Source: Sulfurospirillum sp964466465 (GTDB lineage Bacteria > Campylobacterota > Campylobacteria > Campylobacterales > Sulfurospirillaceae). Taken from it: a DNA stretch of 64,000 bases. Numbering within the stretch: the first letter of the stretch is position 1; each line of letters opens with the position of its first letter. Both the position numbers and the translations under genes were made by a program. The notes beneath the pieces were generated by a model that was not told the DNA's origin, made no database searches, and saw nothing but the letters and a program-made list of their open reading frames with translations. The stretch covers positions 36,653 to 100,652 of the forward strand of contig CAYXNJ010000002.1 in NCBI GenBank assembly GCA_964466465.1, read 5' to 3'. Positions 7,555-15,983 of this stretch are shown one piece after another.

Positions 7555-8682
7555 TTAGAACTTATACGCAACGTGTGCTTTGATGGCGTTGTAGCTGTCA
7601 TCTTTAACATCATTGTCAACATTGACGTACATTAAAGAGGTTTCAAGATTTTTCATAAACTCATAACCCACAGAGAAGTTAAACTCTTTCTCTTTCAGCT
7701 TATCGCCTGATGTGCTATCTAAATATTTTGTCTGTCCGTAAATGGTCGCTAACGTGACACCTTCGATCTCATATTCTGCACTGATATAAGGTGTTTTAGC
7801 ATCTGCATCCATCGCATGATTGCCCTCTTCAAATGGCAACTGATCGCCAAAACTTCCAAGCCCTGCCATACCGTCTTTATCGACTTTAATATACCCTAAG
7901 GCTACTTTTGCACCAAAGAGTTCCACACCTTGTTCCACTTGTGTGAATGAACCATCTTTAGTATCCGCTACATCACTGTTAATGGTGACATAATGCGCCA
8001 TTGTGCTTGTTTTGATCTCTTCACTCAACTCTAAATTAAGCGTTGCTTTCAAACCATAAGCACTTAACAGATTATCGCCATAGTAAAGGTACGGATTAAG
8101 CTCTAGCGCTTCGATTGGCGTGTATTTAGCCTCTAACATATAGATACCTTTGCTGCCATTGAGCTTGGTAAATTCCTCAGAAATTTCATCAATATCAATG
8201 GTTGCTTGCTTGCGTGCCCACGCCATGCTCACCACAAGGTTTTCTACCGCACTTATTTCAGCGCTCACACCATCGATATAGTCTGTTAACCAATTAAAGT
8301 CAACTTCTTGACGCCCTAAAACCATTTTTCCCATACCTTCATGCTCAACTTTTAAGTACGCTTGAGAAAGTACGCTTTGGTCAGCGATAGCACTTTTATA
8401 GTCATCATCGTTTTTTTCACTGGTTTTAACACTACCCCAGCCCGAAACGCCTACGCTGATGCCATGCAGTGGTGCTGTTTCAAATCCAACATTGAGGTAA
8501 CCATTTGAAAAACCACTGTTTGGAGTATCGCCTTTTGCATCGATATGTTGCCCAAACCAACCAATAGTACCAGAGAGTTCACCTTGTGTGAAAACCTCTT
8601 CCAAATTTGTTGCCTCTGCTGCAAACCCGATAGAACTGCCCAAAACTATTGCCGCAAGAACACGTGAATAGACCAATTTCAT
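7555..8682 (-). CDS. Outer-membrane porin (Campylobacterota OprD-like/major porin type)
   Basis: The 375-residue product has a signal peptide (cleavage near GFAAEA), alternating beta-strand-like segments through the whole length and a C-terminal AHVAYKF ending in Phe, the signature of an outer-membrane beta-barrel assembled by the Bam machinery. AAGGAG lies seven bases before ATG. It is the first gene of the ferrosome-like operon and sits directly behind two strong Fur-box matches, so it may provide iron or other small solutes to the periplasm under iron control. The exact substrate cannot be read from the sequence. Confidence 0.8.
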   Translation of the reverse strand: MKLVYSRVLAAIVLGSSIGFAAEATNLEEVFTQGELSGTIGWFGQHIDAKGDTPNSGFSNGYLNVGFETAPLHGISVGVSGWGSVKTSEKNDDDYKSAIADQSVLSQAYLKVEHEGMGKMVLGRQEVDFNWLTDYIDGVSAEISAVENLVVSMAWARKQATIDIDEISEEFTKLNGSKGIYMLEAKYTPIEALELNPYLYYGDNLLSAYGLKATLNLELSEEIKTSTMAHYVTINSDVADTKDGSFTQVEQGVELFGAKVALGYIKVDKDGMAGLGSFGDQLPFEEGNHAMDADAKTPYISAEYEIEGVTLATIYGQTKYLDSTSGDKLKEKEFNFSVGYEFMKNLETSLMYVNVDNDVKDDSYNAIKAHVAYKF

Positions 8683-8704
8683 CCATTATCTCCTTTTTAA
8701 TTAT

Positions 8705-8719
8705 TGATAATTGTTATCG
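8705..8719 (-). promoter_or_regulatory. Fur box 1 upstream of porin/ferrosome-like operon
   Basis: TGATAATTGTTATCG matches the Fur consensus TGATAATNATTATCA at 12 of 14 informative positions. It begins 23 bases before the porin start codon, where a bound repressor would block transcription or its start. Confidence 0.7.
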
Positions 8720-8754
8720 AATAATAGACAAAAGGAGCTTAATGTTTTATAACA

Positions 8755-8769
8755 TGATACTTATTATCA
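8755..8769 (-). promoter_or_regulatory. Fur box 2 upstream of porin/ferrosome-like operon
   Basis: TGATACTTATTATCA matches the Fur consensus at 13 of 14 informative positions, the best match in the window. It lies 50 bases (about five helical turns) from the other box, centre to centre, which would suit cooperative Fur dimers. Confidence 0.72.
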
Positions 8770-8820
8770 ACAATAACTGTGAGTAAAGGTAAAATAAGAG
8801 GCTTATATTTAATAGAGAAG

Positions 8821-9240
8821 TTACAGCGTAAATATCACTTGGGAGAGAATGACGATGGCAACCATCAGCGCAAACATAGTGTGGTGGTACATCGTCTTGA
8901 TTTTTTGCTTTTTTTCTCCCATAAAGCGGTGCATAATGAGAGGTGCGCCAAAGAACATCGCGATAACAATAAGCCCTAATGTCATTTTGAGATGCAAAAG
9001 CACGTTGCTTGGCTCAAAGTACGTGTGTGCTAAAAAAAGACCACTGAGGAGCAATAGTGTGTTGTTCACTTTGCCAATCAAACGTGTGCGAGGAGAGAGT
9101 GCACTCTCCATCGCTTCAAACTGAGCGCTATTAAGCGCAAAACGTGCACGAGGTAAGATAAGGGTGCGAAAATAGACACACCCGATAAACAGTATGGCAG
9201 AGGCGATGTGTATCAGTTTTGCCACAATCAGAAACGTCAT
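8821..9240 (-). CDS. CopD-like/DUF2269-type four-helix membrane protein
   Basis: The 139-residue protein consists of four hydrophobic helices with conserved-looking His residues in the first (LIHIASAILFIGCVYFR) and in the third and fourth (HLKMTLGL, MHRFMG, MYHHTMFAL). This resembles the small membrane proteins of the CopD/DUF2269 group, some of which bind heme or metals. It is the last gene after the TonB-dependent receptor and the PepSY protein on the same strand, with a 67-base gap, and so may take part in the same siderophore or metal uptake route. The function is not established. Confidence 0.6.
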   Translation of the reverse strand: MTFLIVAKLIHIASAILFIGCVYFRTLILPRARFALNSAQFEAMESALSPRTRLIGKVNNTLLLLSGLFLAHTYFEPSNVLLHLKMTLGLIVIAMFFGAPLIMHRFMGEKKQKIKTMYHHTMFALMVAIVILSQVIFTL

Positions 9241-9307
9241 GGTACTTCCTTGAAGACTATTTGATGGAGTATAGTCTATTTTGCTCTTTTTTAAAGCTGT
9301 TTTTTGC

Positions 9308-10480
9308 CTATTTTTTCGCCATAGAAAGCTTATGTTTTCGCTTCCACCATAAGTAAAATCCGCTCAAAACAAAAAGCGTTGTCACCACGCCTAAGATGGA
9401 GAGGACGATGCGATGGGATAATCCCCAGATACTGCCTTTATGAAGCCCTTCAAGCCACTCTGTTAACGTGTCACCACTGGCTTTTTTGGTAGGGATAAAA
9501 GAGGCTTTGAATACTCCAGAATTGCCATCAAAATAGACCGTTGTTCCCCCATGATCGATCTGGATATCGCGTGAACTTCGCACGCTATAGATGTAAACGC
9601 CTTTAAGGGCATCATACATAATGGAAGACTCTTCGTAAATTTCAAATCCCTCTTTTTGAGAGAACTCTTGCATCAAAGTTCGCCCTATATCACGGGCTTC
9701 TACCCAGCCAAGCGTTGGTTTTAGACGAGGTCGTTTAAGCTCTTTGATTTTGTCGCTTTCGGTTTGAAAGTGCATCACAGAGCCAAGTAAACGCTCGTGT
9801 AAATCATGCAAATTCAGCGCAAATGACGACCACGCTAGCAGAAGGAGAAACGGTAAAAACCACAGCCCTGCTGTTTTGTGTAACAGATAATTTTTCGATC
9901 TCAAATCGCCTTTAAAACGCCATTTCCAACTCTTTTTCCATTGGCTCAAAAAAGCAGAATTCCACTTAGGAAAGGTCAACCAAACCCCACACACTAAGAC
10001 TACCAACCACAGCAATGCGGCTAGTCCCATCACCAAAACACCGATGCTTCCCAAGGAAAGCGAATAGTGCAGTTTGTAGATGAAAGGAAGCAGATTTGTC
10101 CAGCCTTGCGTGATCTCTCCCCATGAGCGCATGCCTTTAATGTCGCCACTGTAAGGATCCACATAAACTTCATTGTTTGCAATGGGTTTTGCCATGCTCA
10201 GTGGCGCTAAAAAGTAGTGCCAGCTACTTTCATGGCGTAAAGAGAGGCTCAACCAGACCACTTTTGAACCTGCAACACTTTGCTCTATTTTGGCTATGTG
10301 AGAAAGAGGGTCACTCGCACGTTGCCCTTGAGGTGGAGTGCTGATTTGCCATGGATTTATCTTGGCATCCAAGCTATGGTAAAACGCTATCACCGAGCCA
10401 CTCAGCGCTGCGATAAGGATAAAAAACCCTATCGCAACGCCTAAAGTACTGTGCCATTTAAAACTAAAGCGTTCTTTCAT
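9308..10480 (-). CDS. PepSY-associated TM-helix protein (siderophore reductase-like)
   Basis: This 390-residue protein has four main membrane helices (about residues 15-35, 140-170, 200-222 and 360-380) and two periplasmic PepSY-like regions (YVDPYSGDIKG and VYFDGNSGVF). The pattern matches the PepSY_TM family, whose members include FoxB/FegB-like proteins that reduce or process ferric siderophores in the inner membrane. His residues at the helix ends (FKWHSTLG, IYKLHYSLSLG, LLHKTAGL, LSHRIVL) could bind heme. It begins 12 bases after the TonB-dependent receptor, so the pair is one transcript. Release of iron from the imported complex is the likely role. Confidence 0.8.
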   Translation of the reverse strand: MKERFSFKWHSTLGVAIGFFILIAALSGSVIAFYHSLDAKINPWQISTPPQGQRASDPLSHIAKIEQSVAGSKVVWLSLSLRHESSWHYFLAPLSMAKPIANNEVYVDPYSGDIKGMRSWGEITQGWTNLLPFIYKLHYSLSLGSIGVLVMGLAALLWLVVLVCGVWLTFPKWNSAFLSQWKKSWKWRFKGDLRSKNYLLHKTAGLWFLPFLLLLAWSSFALNLHDLHERLLGSVMHFQTESDKIKELKRPRLKPTLGWVEARDIGRTLMQEFSQKEGFEIYEESSIMYDALKGVYIYSVRSSRDIQIDHGGTTVYFDGNSGVFKASFIPTKKASGDTLTEWLEGLHKGSIWGLSHRIVLSILGVVTTLFVLSGFYLWWKRKHKLSMAKK

Positions 10481-10492
10481 TTCCTAAACTTC

Positions 10493-12838
10493 TTAAAATG
10501 AGTATTTCACACTAAACATCGCGTTCAGTGGTGCACCATAAACCATGCCATCAGAGCCTATGCCTTCATAGTATTTTTTATCAAAAATGTTATTGACATT
10601 AAACTGGAGTTTGGTGTGTTTATCCATCGCATACGAGATCATGGCATTGGTGAGTACATAGGCATCTTGTGTGATTTCAGTTGCACCGCTTCCTGTATAA
10701 ATTTTACTTCGATAATTAAACCCTAACCCAAAACCAAATTTTTCAAGCGTGTATTTGGTGAAGAGGTTTGCCATGGTTCGTGAAGACTTTGTTTCGACTT
10801 TGTTGCCATTGGCATCTTCGGCTTCAAAATTGGCTATACCAAAGCCTACATTCCAGTTATCGGCAATTTCACCGTTGATGTCAAGTTCAAACCCTTTGCT
10901 CACCACACCTGCAACGGCTCTGTATGCCGAATCGGTCGAACCTGGAACAAAAACACCCGCAATTTCTTCTGCAACATTCTCTTGTTCGATTCTAAAGACA
11001 GAGAGTGAGGCATTGAGGCGTTTGTCAAAATACTCTCCTTTAATCCCTGCTTCATAATTGTTCCCTGTAATTGGATCTAAAAAACTCCCACTGGCATCTT
11101 GTTTATCTTGCGGTTTAAAGATGCTGGTATAACTCACATACACCGAATGATTTTCATTGAGGTTATAAACCAATCCCGCATACGGTGTAAGCTCATTTTT
11201 GAACGAGCGATTTCCTGTGCCTGTGTCACTGGTGTATTTCCAATCCGATACCCTAAGCCCAGAAATAAGTTTGAGCGAATCACTCAAAGAGAATTTACCT
11301 GCCACATATGTTCCAGTTTGTGTCGTTTCATGCGGTGTGGTCGCACTGCTTAATACAAGGTTTGGATTGGAAATATTGATGTTATTGAAATTAATCACAG
11401 GCGTTGCAAGGCTAGAGATGGGAAAGTCCATACCCCAGTTGTCATACTTCATGTCACTTGTGTTCCGCATCACACCAAACACCATTTCATGCTCTAAGCC
11501 TCCCAATTTAAACGGAGCAGAAACGTAAAGATCGATATTTTGCTCATTAGTCAGCGCATCATTAGCATAACGATACACATACCCTTCACCTATCCCACTC
11601 GCCGCATCAACGGTTCCTCCAAAATAGAGCAAGGACGTTTCACTGTAAAGTTTACGGTACGAATACGCAAGATTTAACGAAATATCGTTATAGACATACT
11701 GTTTAAAATCTAAATAAACCGCTTTCGTTTCACTGTTCCAGTACGTCCAGTCTTCACTCACTGTTTGCGATCTGCTAAAATTGGTGCGTGTTCCATCGCT
11801 GTAAAATGCAGGCAAACCACCCCATCTGATGCCACTACGATCCAGTTTTTGATACTCAGCCGCCAAAGAAAGGTAGGTGGTTTCGGTGATATCCATATCC
11901 ACAACACCGTAAAAAACATCGTTCGTTTTCTCATAACCGTTCATATAGGAGTTCTTATCTTCATGTTTCGCCACAATTCTGCCACGAACCGTTCCCTCTT
12001 CATTGAGTGGTGATGCAACATCCATAGAAGAGCTGTACGCATCCCAAGAACCCGCCGCTACTTCAACATTGCCTTTGACCTCTTTGGATGTGGCGTGTTT
12101 GCGCACAAAATTAAGCCCTACTGCGGGGTTTCCAGCCCCTGTCATCAGACCATTCGCACCCTTAACCACTTCAACACGGTCATAAATAGAAAGGTCAATG
12201 TCATTTGCAGCACTGTCAGAGATAGAATAGGTTGGCATACCATCCAAGAGGTAATAGTCCACATCAAAACCGCGTGCTGTAGGGTAAATTCTCTCATCCC
12301 AACGGTTTAACGAAACACCTGTGATATTATCTAACATCTCTTGGTAAGAGCTTACGCCCAAATCTTCGAGCTTTTGGCTCGTCATTACGGTGACAGACTG
12401 GGGTGTTTCTCTACTGGAAAGATTGAGTTTTGTAGCCGTACTCATACTTTTACTGGTGTATGAGCCTGTGCCTTCCGTAGTACCAGATTGTTCTTCGGCT
12501 TGAATCGTAATGACACCCAGTGCCACTTCAGACGCATTTTGCGGTTTGATGACCATCATGTCACCCTCGATGGAAGCCTCTAAACCAGTACCTTTGAGCA
12601 ATTTCGCAAGGGCTTCTTTGAGACTCATCTCTCCTTTAAGAGCAGGTGCTTTTTTGCCTTCCAGCAATTTTGAGTCTGCGACCAGTTGTAATTTAGACTG
12701 TTTGGCAAATTCGCCAAGGGCAGAGCTGAGGCTTTGAGAAGCAATGTTGAGTTGCAAAGGTTGTGTACTCTCCGCCAAGAGAGGGGATGTGAATGCTAAA
12801 GCTGATGCTAATGCAATGGAAAGGTGACGAAATTTCAT
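10493..12838 (-). CDS. TonB-dependent siderophore receptor with STN signalling domain (FecA/FpvA-type)
   Basis: From ATG at 12838 the protein has 781 residues: a signal peptide ending near PLLA, an STN (secretin/TonB N-terminal) domain at about residues 25-95 (SSALGEFAKQSKLQLV), a TonB-box-like and plug region (about 125-240, with VMTSQKLEDLG and VEVVKGANGLMTGAGNP) and a 22-strand barrel ending in VKYSF. The open frame extends to 12874, but that start has no ribosome binding site and overlaps a Fur box; ATG at 12838 has AGGAG eleven bases upstream. The STN domain with FecI/FecR genes just upstream indicates cell-surface signalling. The ligand is probably a ferric siderophore or ferric citrate. 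Confidence 0.92.
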   Translation of the reverse strand: MKFRHLSIALASALAFTSPLLAESTQPLQLNIASQSLSSALGEFAKQSKLQLVADSKLLEGKKAPALKGEMSLKEALAKLLKGTGLEASIEGDMMVIKPQNASEVALGVITIQAEEQSGTTEGTGSYTSKSMSTATKLNLSSRETPQSVTVMTSQKLEDLGVSSYQEMLDNITGVSLNRWDERIYPTARGFDVDYYLLDGMPTYSISDSAANDIDLSIYDRVEVVKGANGLMTGAGNPAVGLNFVRKHATSKEVKGNVEVAAGSWDAYSSSMDVASPLNEEGTVRGRIVAKHEDKNSYMNGYEKTNDVFYGVVDMDITETTYLSLAAEYQKLDRSGIRWGGLPAFYSDGTRTNFSRSQTVSEDWTYWNSETKAVYLDFKQYVYNDISLNLAYSYRKLYSETSLLYFGGTVDAASGIGEGYVYRYANDALTNEQNIDLYVSAPFKLGGLEHEMVFGVMRNTSDMKYDNWGMDFPISSLATPVINFNNINISNPNLVLSSATTPHETTQTGTYVAGKFSLSDSLKLISGLRVSDWKYTSDTGTGNRSFKNELTPYAGLVYNLNENHSVYVSYTSIFKPQDKQDASGSFLDPITGNNYEAGIKGEYFDKRLNASLSVFRIEQENVAEEIAGVFVPGSTDSAYRAVAGVVSKGFELDINGEIADNWNVGFGIANFEAEDANGNKVETKSSRTMANLFTKYTLEKFGFGLGFNYRSKIYTGSGATEITQDAYVLTNAMISYAMDKHTKLQFNVNNIFDKKYYEGIGSDGMVYGAPLNAMFSVKYSF

Positions 12839-12858
12839 AACGGGTCTTTCTCCTAATT

Positions 12859-12873
12859 TGATAATTGTTTTCA
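12859..12873 (-). promoter_or_regulatory. Fur box upstream of the TonB-dependent receptor
   Basis: TGATAATTGTTTTCA matches the Fur consensus at 12 of 14 informative positions and lies 21 bases before the chosen receptor start. The receptor may thus answer both to Fur and to the FecI-type sigma factor. Confidence 0.65.
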
Positions 12874-12939
12874 TATAAGAGAAGACGTAAGAAAAACTAT
12901 AAACCTGACATCGGTTATCAAAAAATTAAATTTTTTCGA

Positions 12940-13875
12940 TTATTTTCGTTCAATGACAACCGCATGAGTCTCTTGAGTCACTTTGACAGGCAACGCTTTG
13001 GGTAAAAGTTCTAAAAAACTTCCGAAACGTTCAATTTCAAAACTACCCGAAAGGGGCATGGAAGCAAGTTCAGCAGAAGCAATGAGTGCAGGCTTAGCAC
13101 CATAACGTTCAAACTCAAACAACGCATCTTCTAAGGATGTTTTATCAAATACCAACCGACCATTGCGCCACGGAGCAACGGAGTCATTTTGCATTTTTGT
13201 AGAAGAGAGCATGAAACCTCGCTCATCTAAGGTGATCTGATCTTTCGCGTGCAACGAAGCGAGTTTGATGAGACCCCCATCAAAAGGGCGTTTGTAAGAG
13301 ACATCCACACTGCCCTCTTCCACGCTGATGCGCACGTCATCTTCCACATGACGCACTTCAAAAATGGTTCCTGTGACACGCACTTGAACATTTTTAGCAT
13401 CCACAAAAAAAGGACGTGCAGCATCTTTACTGACATGCAATGCGATTTGCCCTTGATGCAGTTTGATGAGACGTTTGTGCGCGTAGTACTCAATGGTAGC
13501 ATTGCTATCGGTGTCCAAAAAAAGCTTTGTACCATCACTAAGAGTGGATTCGCGCATAGCACCTATGGGTGTCGTAACATTTTGTGCTAATTCAAGACGT
13601 GTTGAAAAAGTATTCCATTGGAAAATACCCACTGCTATGCACACCAGTGCGGCAACACAGGCATAGCCCCACCAAGGCTTAGCTCTCTTGTTACAGGTTT
13701 TTGGAGCAAGCTCATCGATTTCTTCCCACAACCCTTCAAAGGCTTGGTATGCCTTTTGATGGGCTGAGTTTACACGCAACCATCTCTCAAACGCATTTTT
13801 TTCAGACGCGCTCATGCCTTCTTGCGCTTTAATAAACCAAGAAGCCGCCATTTCATCGATCCACGCTTGGCTCAT
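12940..13875 (-). CDS. fecR: FecR-type anti-sigma/signal transducer
   Basis: This 311-residue protein has the FecR layout: a cytoplasmic N-terminal DUF4880-like sigma-binding segment (WIDEMAASWFIKAQEGMS, ERWLRVNSAHQKAYQ), one membrane helix (about residues 70-88, WGYACVAALVCIAVGIF) and a periplasmic FecR domain (SDGTKLFLDTDS, GTIFEVRH, VEEGSVDV). The C-terminal region would contact the STN domain of the receptor. ATG at 13875 has a strong AAAGGAGG site and overlaps the sigma factor stop by four bases. Confidence 0.92.
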   Translation of the reverse strand: MSQAWIDEMAASWFIKAQEGMSASEKNAFERWLRVNSAHQKAYQAFEGLWEEIDELAPKTCNKRAKPWWGYACVAALVCIAVGIFQWNTFSTRLELAQNVTTPIGAMRESTLSDGTKLFLDTDSNATIEYYAHKRLIKLHQGQIALHVSKDAARPFFVDAKNVQVRVTGTIFEVRHVEDDVRISVEEGSVDVSYKRPFDGGLIKLASLHAKDQITLDERGFMLSSTKMQNDSVAPWRNGRLVFDKTSLEDALFEFERYGAKPALIASAELASMPLSGSFEIERFGSFLELLPKALPVKVTQETHAVVIERK

Positions 13876-14360
13876 AGCTCCTCCTTTCGCATGGCATCCA
13901 CGCTTTGCTTACACGCCAAAAGCGCTCTGATGATGTGCTTTTCAACCGCATTTTTACTAATGCCCATCATTTCGGCAATCTCTTTGTGTGAGTAACCGTC
14001 AAATTTATGGAGTTTAAACGCTTCTTGAGCGCGAGGGGGTAAAGCGTTGATGGTTTGATGCAGGGTTTTCATGCGATTCGAAGAGAGCAGATGCTCCAAA
14101 GGCTCTTCATGCTCGTGACTCACGTATTCTGCTTCATGCAATGCCACAGAGGTAAAATGTTTGTTTTTACGCCACTCATCAATGATGATACGTTTAGCCG
14201 TTTGGTACAAAAAAGCACGCGGCTCTAACACCGCATCAGCCCTCTCGCCCATAGCACTGATGCGAAGATAGGTCTCTTGCACCACGTCTTTAGCCGCTTC
14301 CGTGTCATTCAACGTTTTGCTAAAGTAGCCAACCAACTCTTTATAGTAGCGTTCAAACAT
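13872..14360 (-). CDS. fecI: ECF sigma factor, FecI type
   Basis: This is a sigma-70 family protein of about 162 residues with region 2 (DVVQETYLRISA, FLYQTAKRIIIDEWRKNK) and region 4 (LPPRAQEAFKLHKFDGYSHKEIAEMMGISKNAVEKHI). In the Fec system such a factor, freed by FecR when the receptor is loaded, transcribes the receptor gene. The start may be GTG at 14363 or the adjacent ATG at 14360; neither has a clear ribosome binding site, so coupling to tonB, which ends at 14366, is likely. Confidence 0.9.
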   Translation of the reverse strand: MFERYYKELVGYFSKTLNDTEAAKDVVQETYLRISAMGERADAVLEPRAFLYQTAKRIIIDEWRKNKHFTSVALHEAEYVSHEHEEPLEHLLSSNRMKTLHQTINALPPRAQEAFKLHKFDGYSHKEIAEMMGISKNAVEKHIIRALLACKQSVDAMRKEEL

Positions 14361-14365
14361 CACAA

Positions 14366-15055
14366 TTATCTAAGTTTAAAAGCGATAGGCAAAATAACCG
14401 TACTCAAACTTTTAGGCTTTGGAAGCTGATCGCCTTTGAGCTTCAGTGCAGCCTCTAATGCGGCATCATCAAGCATCCCTCTTCCTGAACTTTCATGAAT
14501 CGTCGCACTTACCAAGCGTCCATTGGTGTCAATCACCAAGGCTACCTGCACCACACCATTCCATCCCATGCGACGTGCTGTACTTGGGTATATCAAACGT
14601 GAGAGGACTTTATCGCGGATGATCTCAAAGTCAGTTCGTTCATACGGCTCAGCGCTGGTCGAAGTCGGTGTAATGGGAGCTGCTTCTTGTACCACGCTAG
14701 ACTGTGCTGCTTGCACAGGTGTGGGAGGGGTTACGACCTCCTCATGAACCTTCTCAGGATTTACCACCTCTTTTTTGACGATGGGTTTTGGAAGCGGTTT
14801 TACTTTTTCAATTGGCTTAATAGGCTCAACTTTTTTGACCTCTTGCACAGGCTCTGGAGGAGTCGGTTCAATGGGCTTTGGTGCGACACGCTCAATGTTG
14901 GATATTTCTAAAACAACGGTTTTGCTTTGCATCATTTCAAGTGGTTTTTGGTATAAAAACAGGAGATAAAAGCCAATGACACTGCCATGTAAAAGGATCG
15001 AAAGCATTAAAGAACGCCCTTCGTAGGTTTTTGCCTTGGTGTAGTTGTTACTCAT
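14366..15055 (-). CDS. tonB: TonB energy-transducing protein
   Basis: The 229-residue protein has one N-terminal membrane helix containing SILLHGSV (the His-bearing TonB helix), a proline/lysine/glutamate-rich spacer (about residues 55-130) and a C-terminal TonB fold (YPSTARRMGWNGVVQVALVID, SSGRGMLDDAALEA). It transfers proton-motive energy from ExbB/ExbD to the outer-membrane receptor. It overlaps exbD by eight bases. Being linked to FecIR and the receptor, it is probably a dedicated TonB. Confidence 0.93.
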   Translation of the reverse strand: MSNNYTKAKTYEGRSLMLSILLHGSVIGFYLLFLYQKPLEMMQSKTVVLEISNIERVAPKPIEPTPPEPVQEVKKVEPIKPIEKVKPLPKPIVKKEVVNPEKVHEEVVTPPTPVQAAQSSVVQEAAPITPTSTSAEPYERTDFEIIRDKVLSRLIYPSTARRMGWNGVVQVALVIDTNGRLVSATIHESSGRGMLDDAALEAALKLKGDQLPKPKSLSTVILPIAFKLR

Positions 15056-15431
15056 TTTTATTCACCACCATGCCAATTTTTTCGATCTCTTTTTGTTTTA
15101 AAAGATCAATGACGTAGATAAAATCTTCATAAGCCGCCATTTTATCGGCACTAATGGCAACTGAGTCTTCTTTGCTCAGTGTTTCAAACTTCGCCCCTAA
15201 AGCATCCCTGCTCGTAAACTCACCGTTGATAAAAAACTGATGATCTGCTGTAATGCCAATCTCATAAAATTTAGGCTCAACTTTCGTGAAGTTGCTTGCT
15301 TGGGGAAGGGTTATCTCGATTTTGCCAAGGGCAATGAACGAAGAGACGGTTAAAACAATGGTGAGCAGAACCAGCATAATGTCGATGAGTGGGACGACAT
15401 TGATCCCCTCAACTTTTTTTAATGCTCTCAT
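15048..15431 (-). CDS. exbD: ExbD/TolR family transport protein
   Basis: This 127-residue protein begins with a short cytoplasmic part (VEGINVVPLIDIMLVLL) containing the conserved Asp of the single membrane helix that carries protons, followed by a periplasmic TolR-like domain. The start at 15431 overlaps the exbB end by 23 bases. Together with ExbB it forms the proton channel that drives TonB. Confidence 0.92.
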   Translation of the reverse strand: MRALKKVEGINVVPLIDIMLVLLTIVLTVSSFIALGKIEITLPQASNFTKVEPKFYEIGITADHQFFINGEFTSRDALGAKFETLSKEDSVAISADKMAAYEDFIYVIDLLKQKEIEKIGMVVNKNE

Positions 15432-15843
15432 CTTCCCACTCGCTTACTGCCACATCGACTTTACGTAAAAATGCACCGTAAATCATTGTTGAAGGAATCG
15501 CTACGATAAGACCTGCTGCTGTTACTTTGAGCGCCAATGCCAAGCCTACGATAACCTTGGAGGTATCCAGAGCACCTCCACTGATGCCAATCTCATAAAA
15601 GACCACCATAATACCGCCAACCGTTCCCAAAAGCCCTACATAAGGAGCGTTTGAGCCGATCAAAGAGATGATGGTCAAATTCTTTGAAACATCACGTTCA
15701 AGGCTATTTTTACTTGCATACTGTTTGACTTGCAATGCTTTAAAAAAGACAAAACGCTCTATCGCATACCCCACAACCAAAATGCTCATCAAGAGCAAAA
15801 TTCCTAATGCACCGTAATCTACGGCTAGTTTAATATTTTCCAT
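15409..15843 (-). CDS. exbB: ExbB/TolQ proton channel protein
   Basis: From ATG at 15843, preceded by AGAGG, the product has 144 residues and three membrane helices (LGILLLMSILVVGYAIE; NAPYVGLLGTVGGIMVVF; LALKVTAAGLIVAIPSTMIYG). It is of the short ExbB type found in Campylobacterota. The frame extends to 15891, but without a ribosome binding site. It is the first gene of exbB-exbD-tonB-fecI-fecR. Confidence 0.92.
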   Translation of the reverse strand: MENIKLAVDYGALGILLLMSILVVGYAIERFVFFKALQVKQYASKNSLERDVSKNLTIISLIGSNAPYVGLLGTVGGIMVVFYEIGISGGALDTSKVIVGLALALKVTAAGLIVAIPSTMIYGAFLRKVDVAVSEWEDESIKKS

Positions 15844-15905
15844 TTTTCCTCTACTTGTTAACTGACGTGTTCGCTCTTTGCAATGCTGCACAAAGCCAGT
15901 TATAT

Positions 15906-15920
15906 AATAACCATTCTCAT
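15906..15920 (-). promoter_or_regulatory. Candidate Fur box upstream of exbB
   Basis: On the minus strand TGAGAATGGTTATTA matches the Fur consensus at 11 of 14 informative positions, 62 bases before the exbB start. A second, equally imperfect match lies at 15957-15971 (TGATAAGAGTTATTA on the minus strand). Confidence 0.5.
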
Positions 15921-15983
15921 AATGTTAGACTTTTTGAGCTTAATTTCCTATGAAATTAATAACTCTTATCAAATTATAGTGAT

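Noticed and set aside
9257..9285. Inverted repeat AGACTAT/ATAGTCT before the CopD-like gene
   Set aside because: In the direction of transcription no U-run follows, and seven-base arms are expected by chance in AT-rich DNA.
15957..15971. Additional Fur-like match TGATAAGAGTTATTA
   Set aside because: Only 11 of 14 matches and more than 110 bases from the exbB start; mentioned with the closer site but not listed as separate feature.
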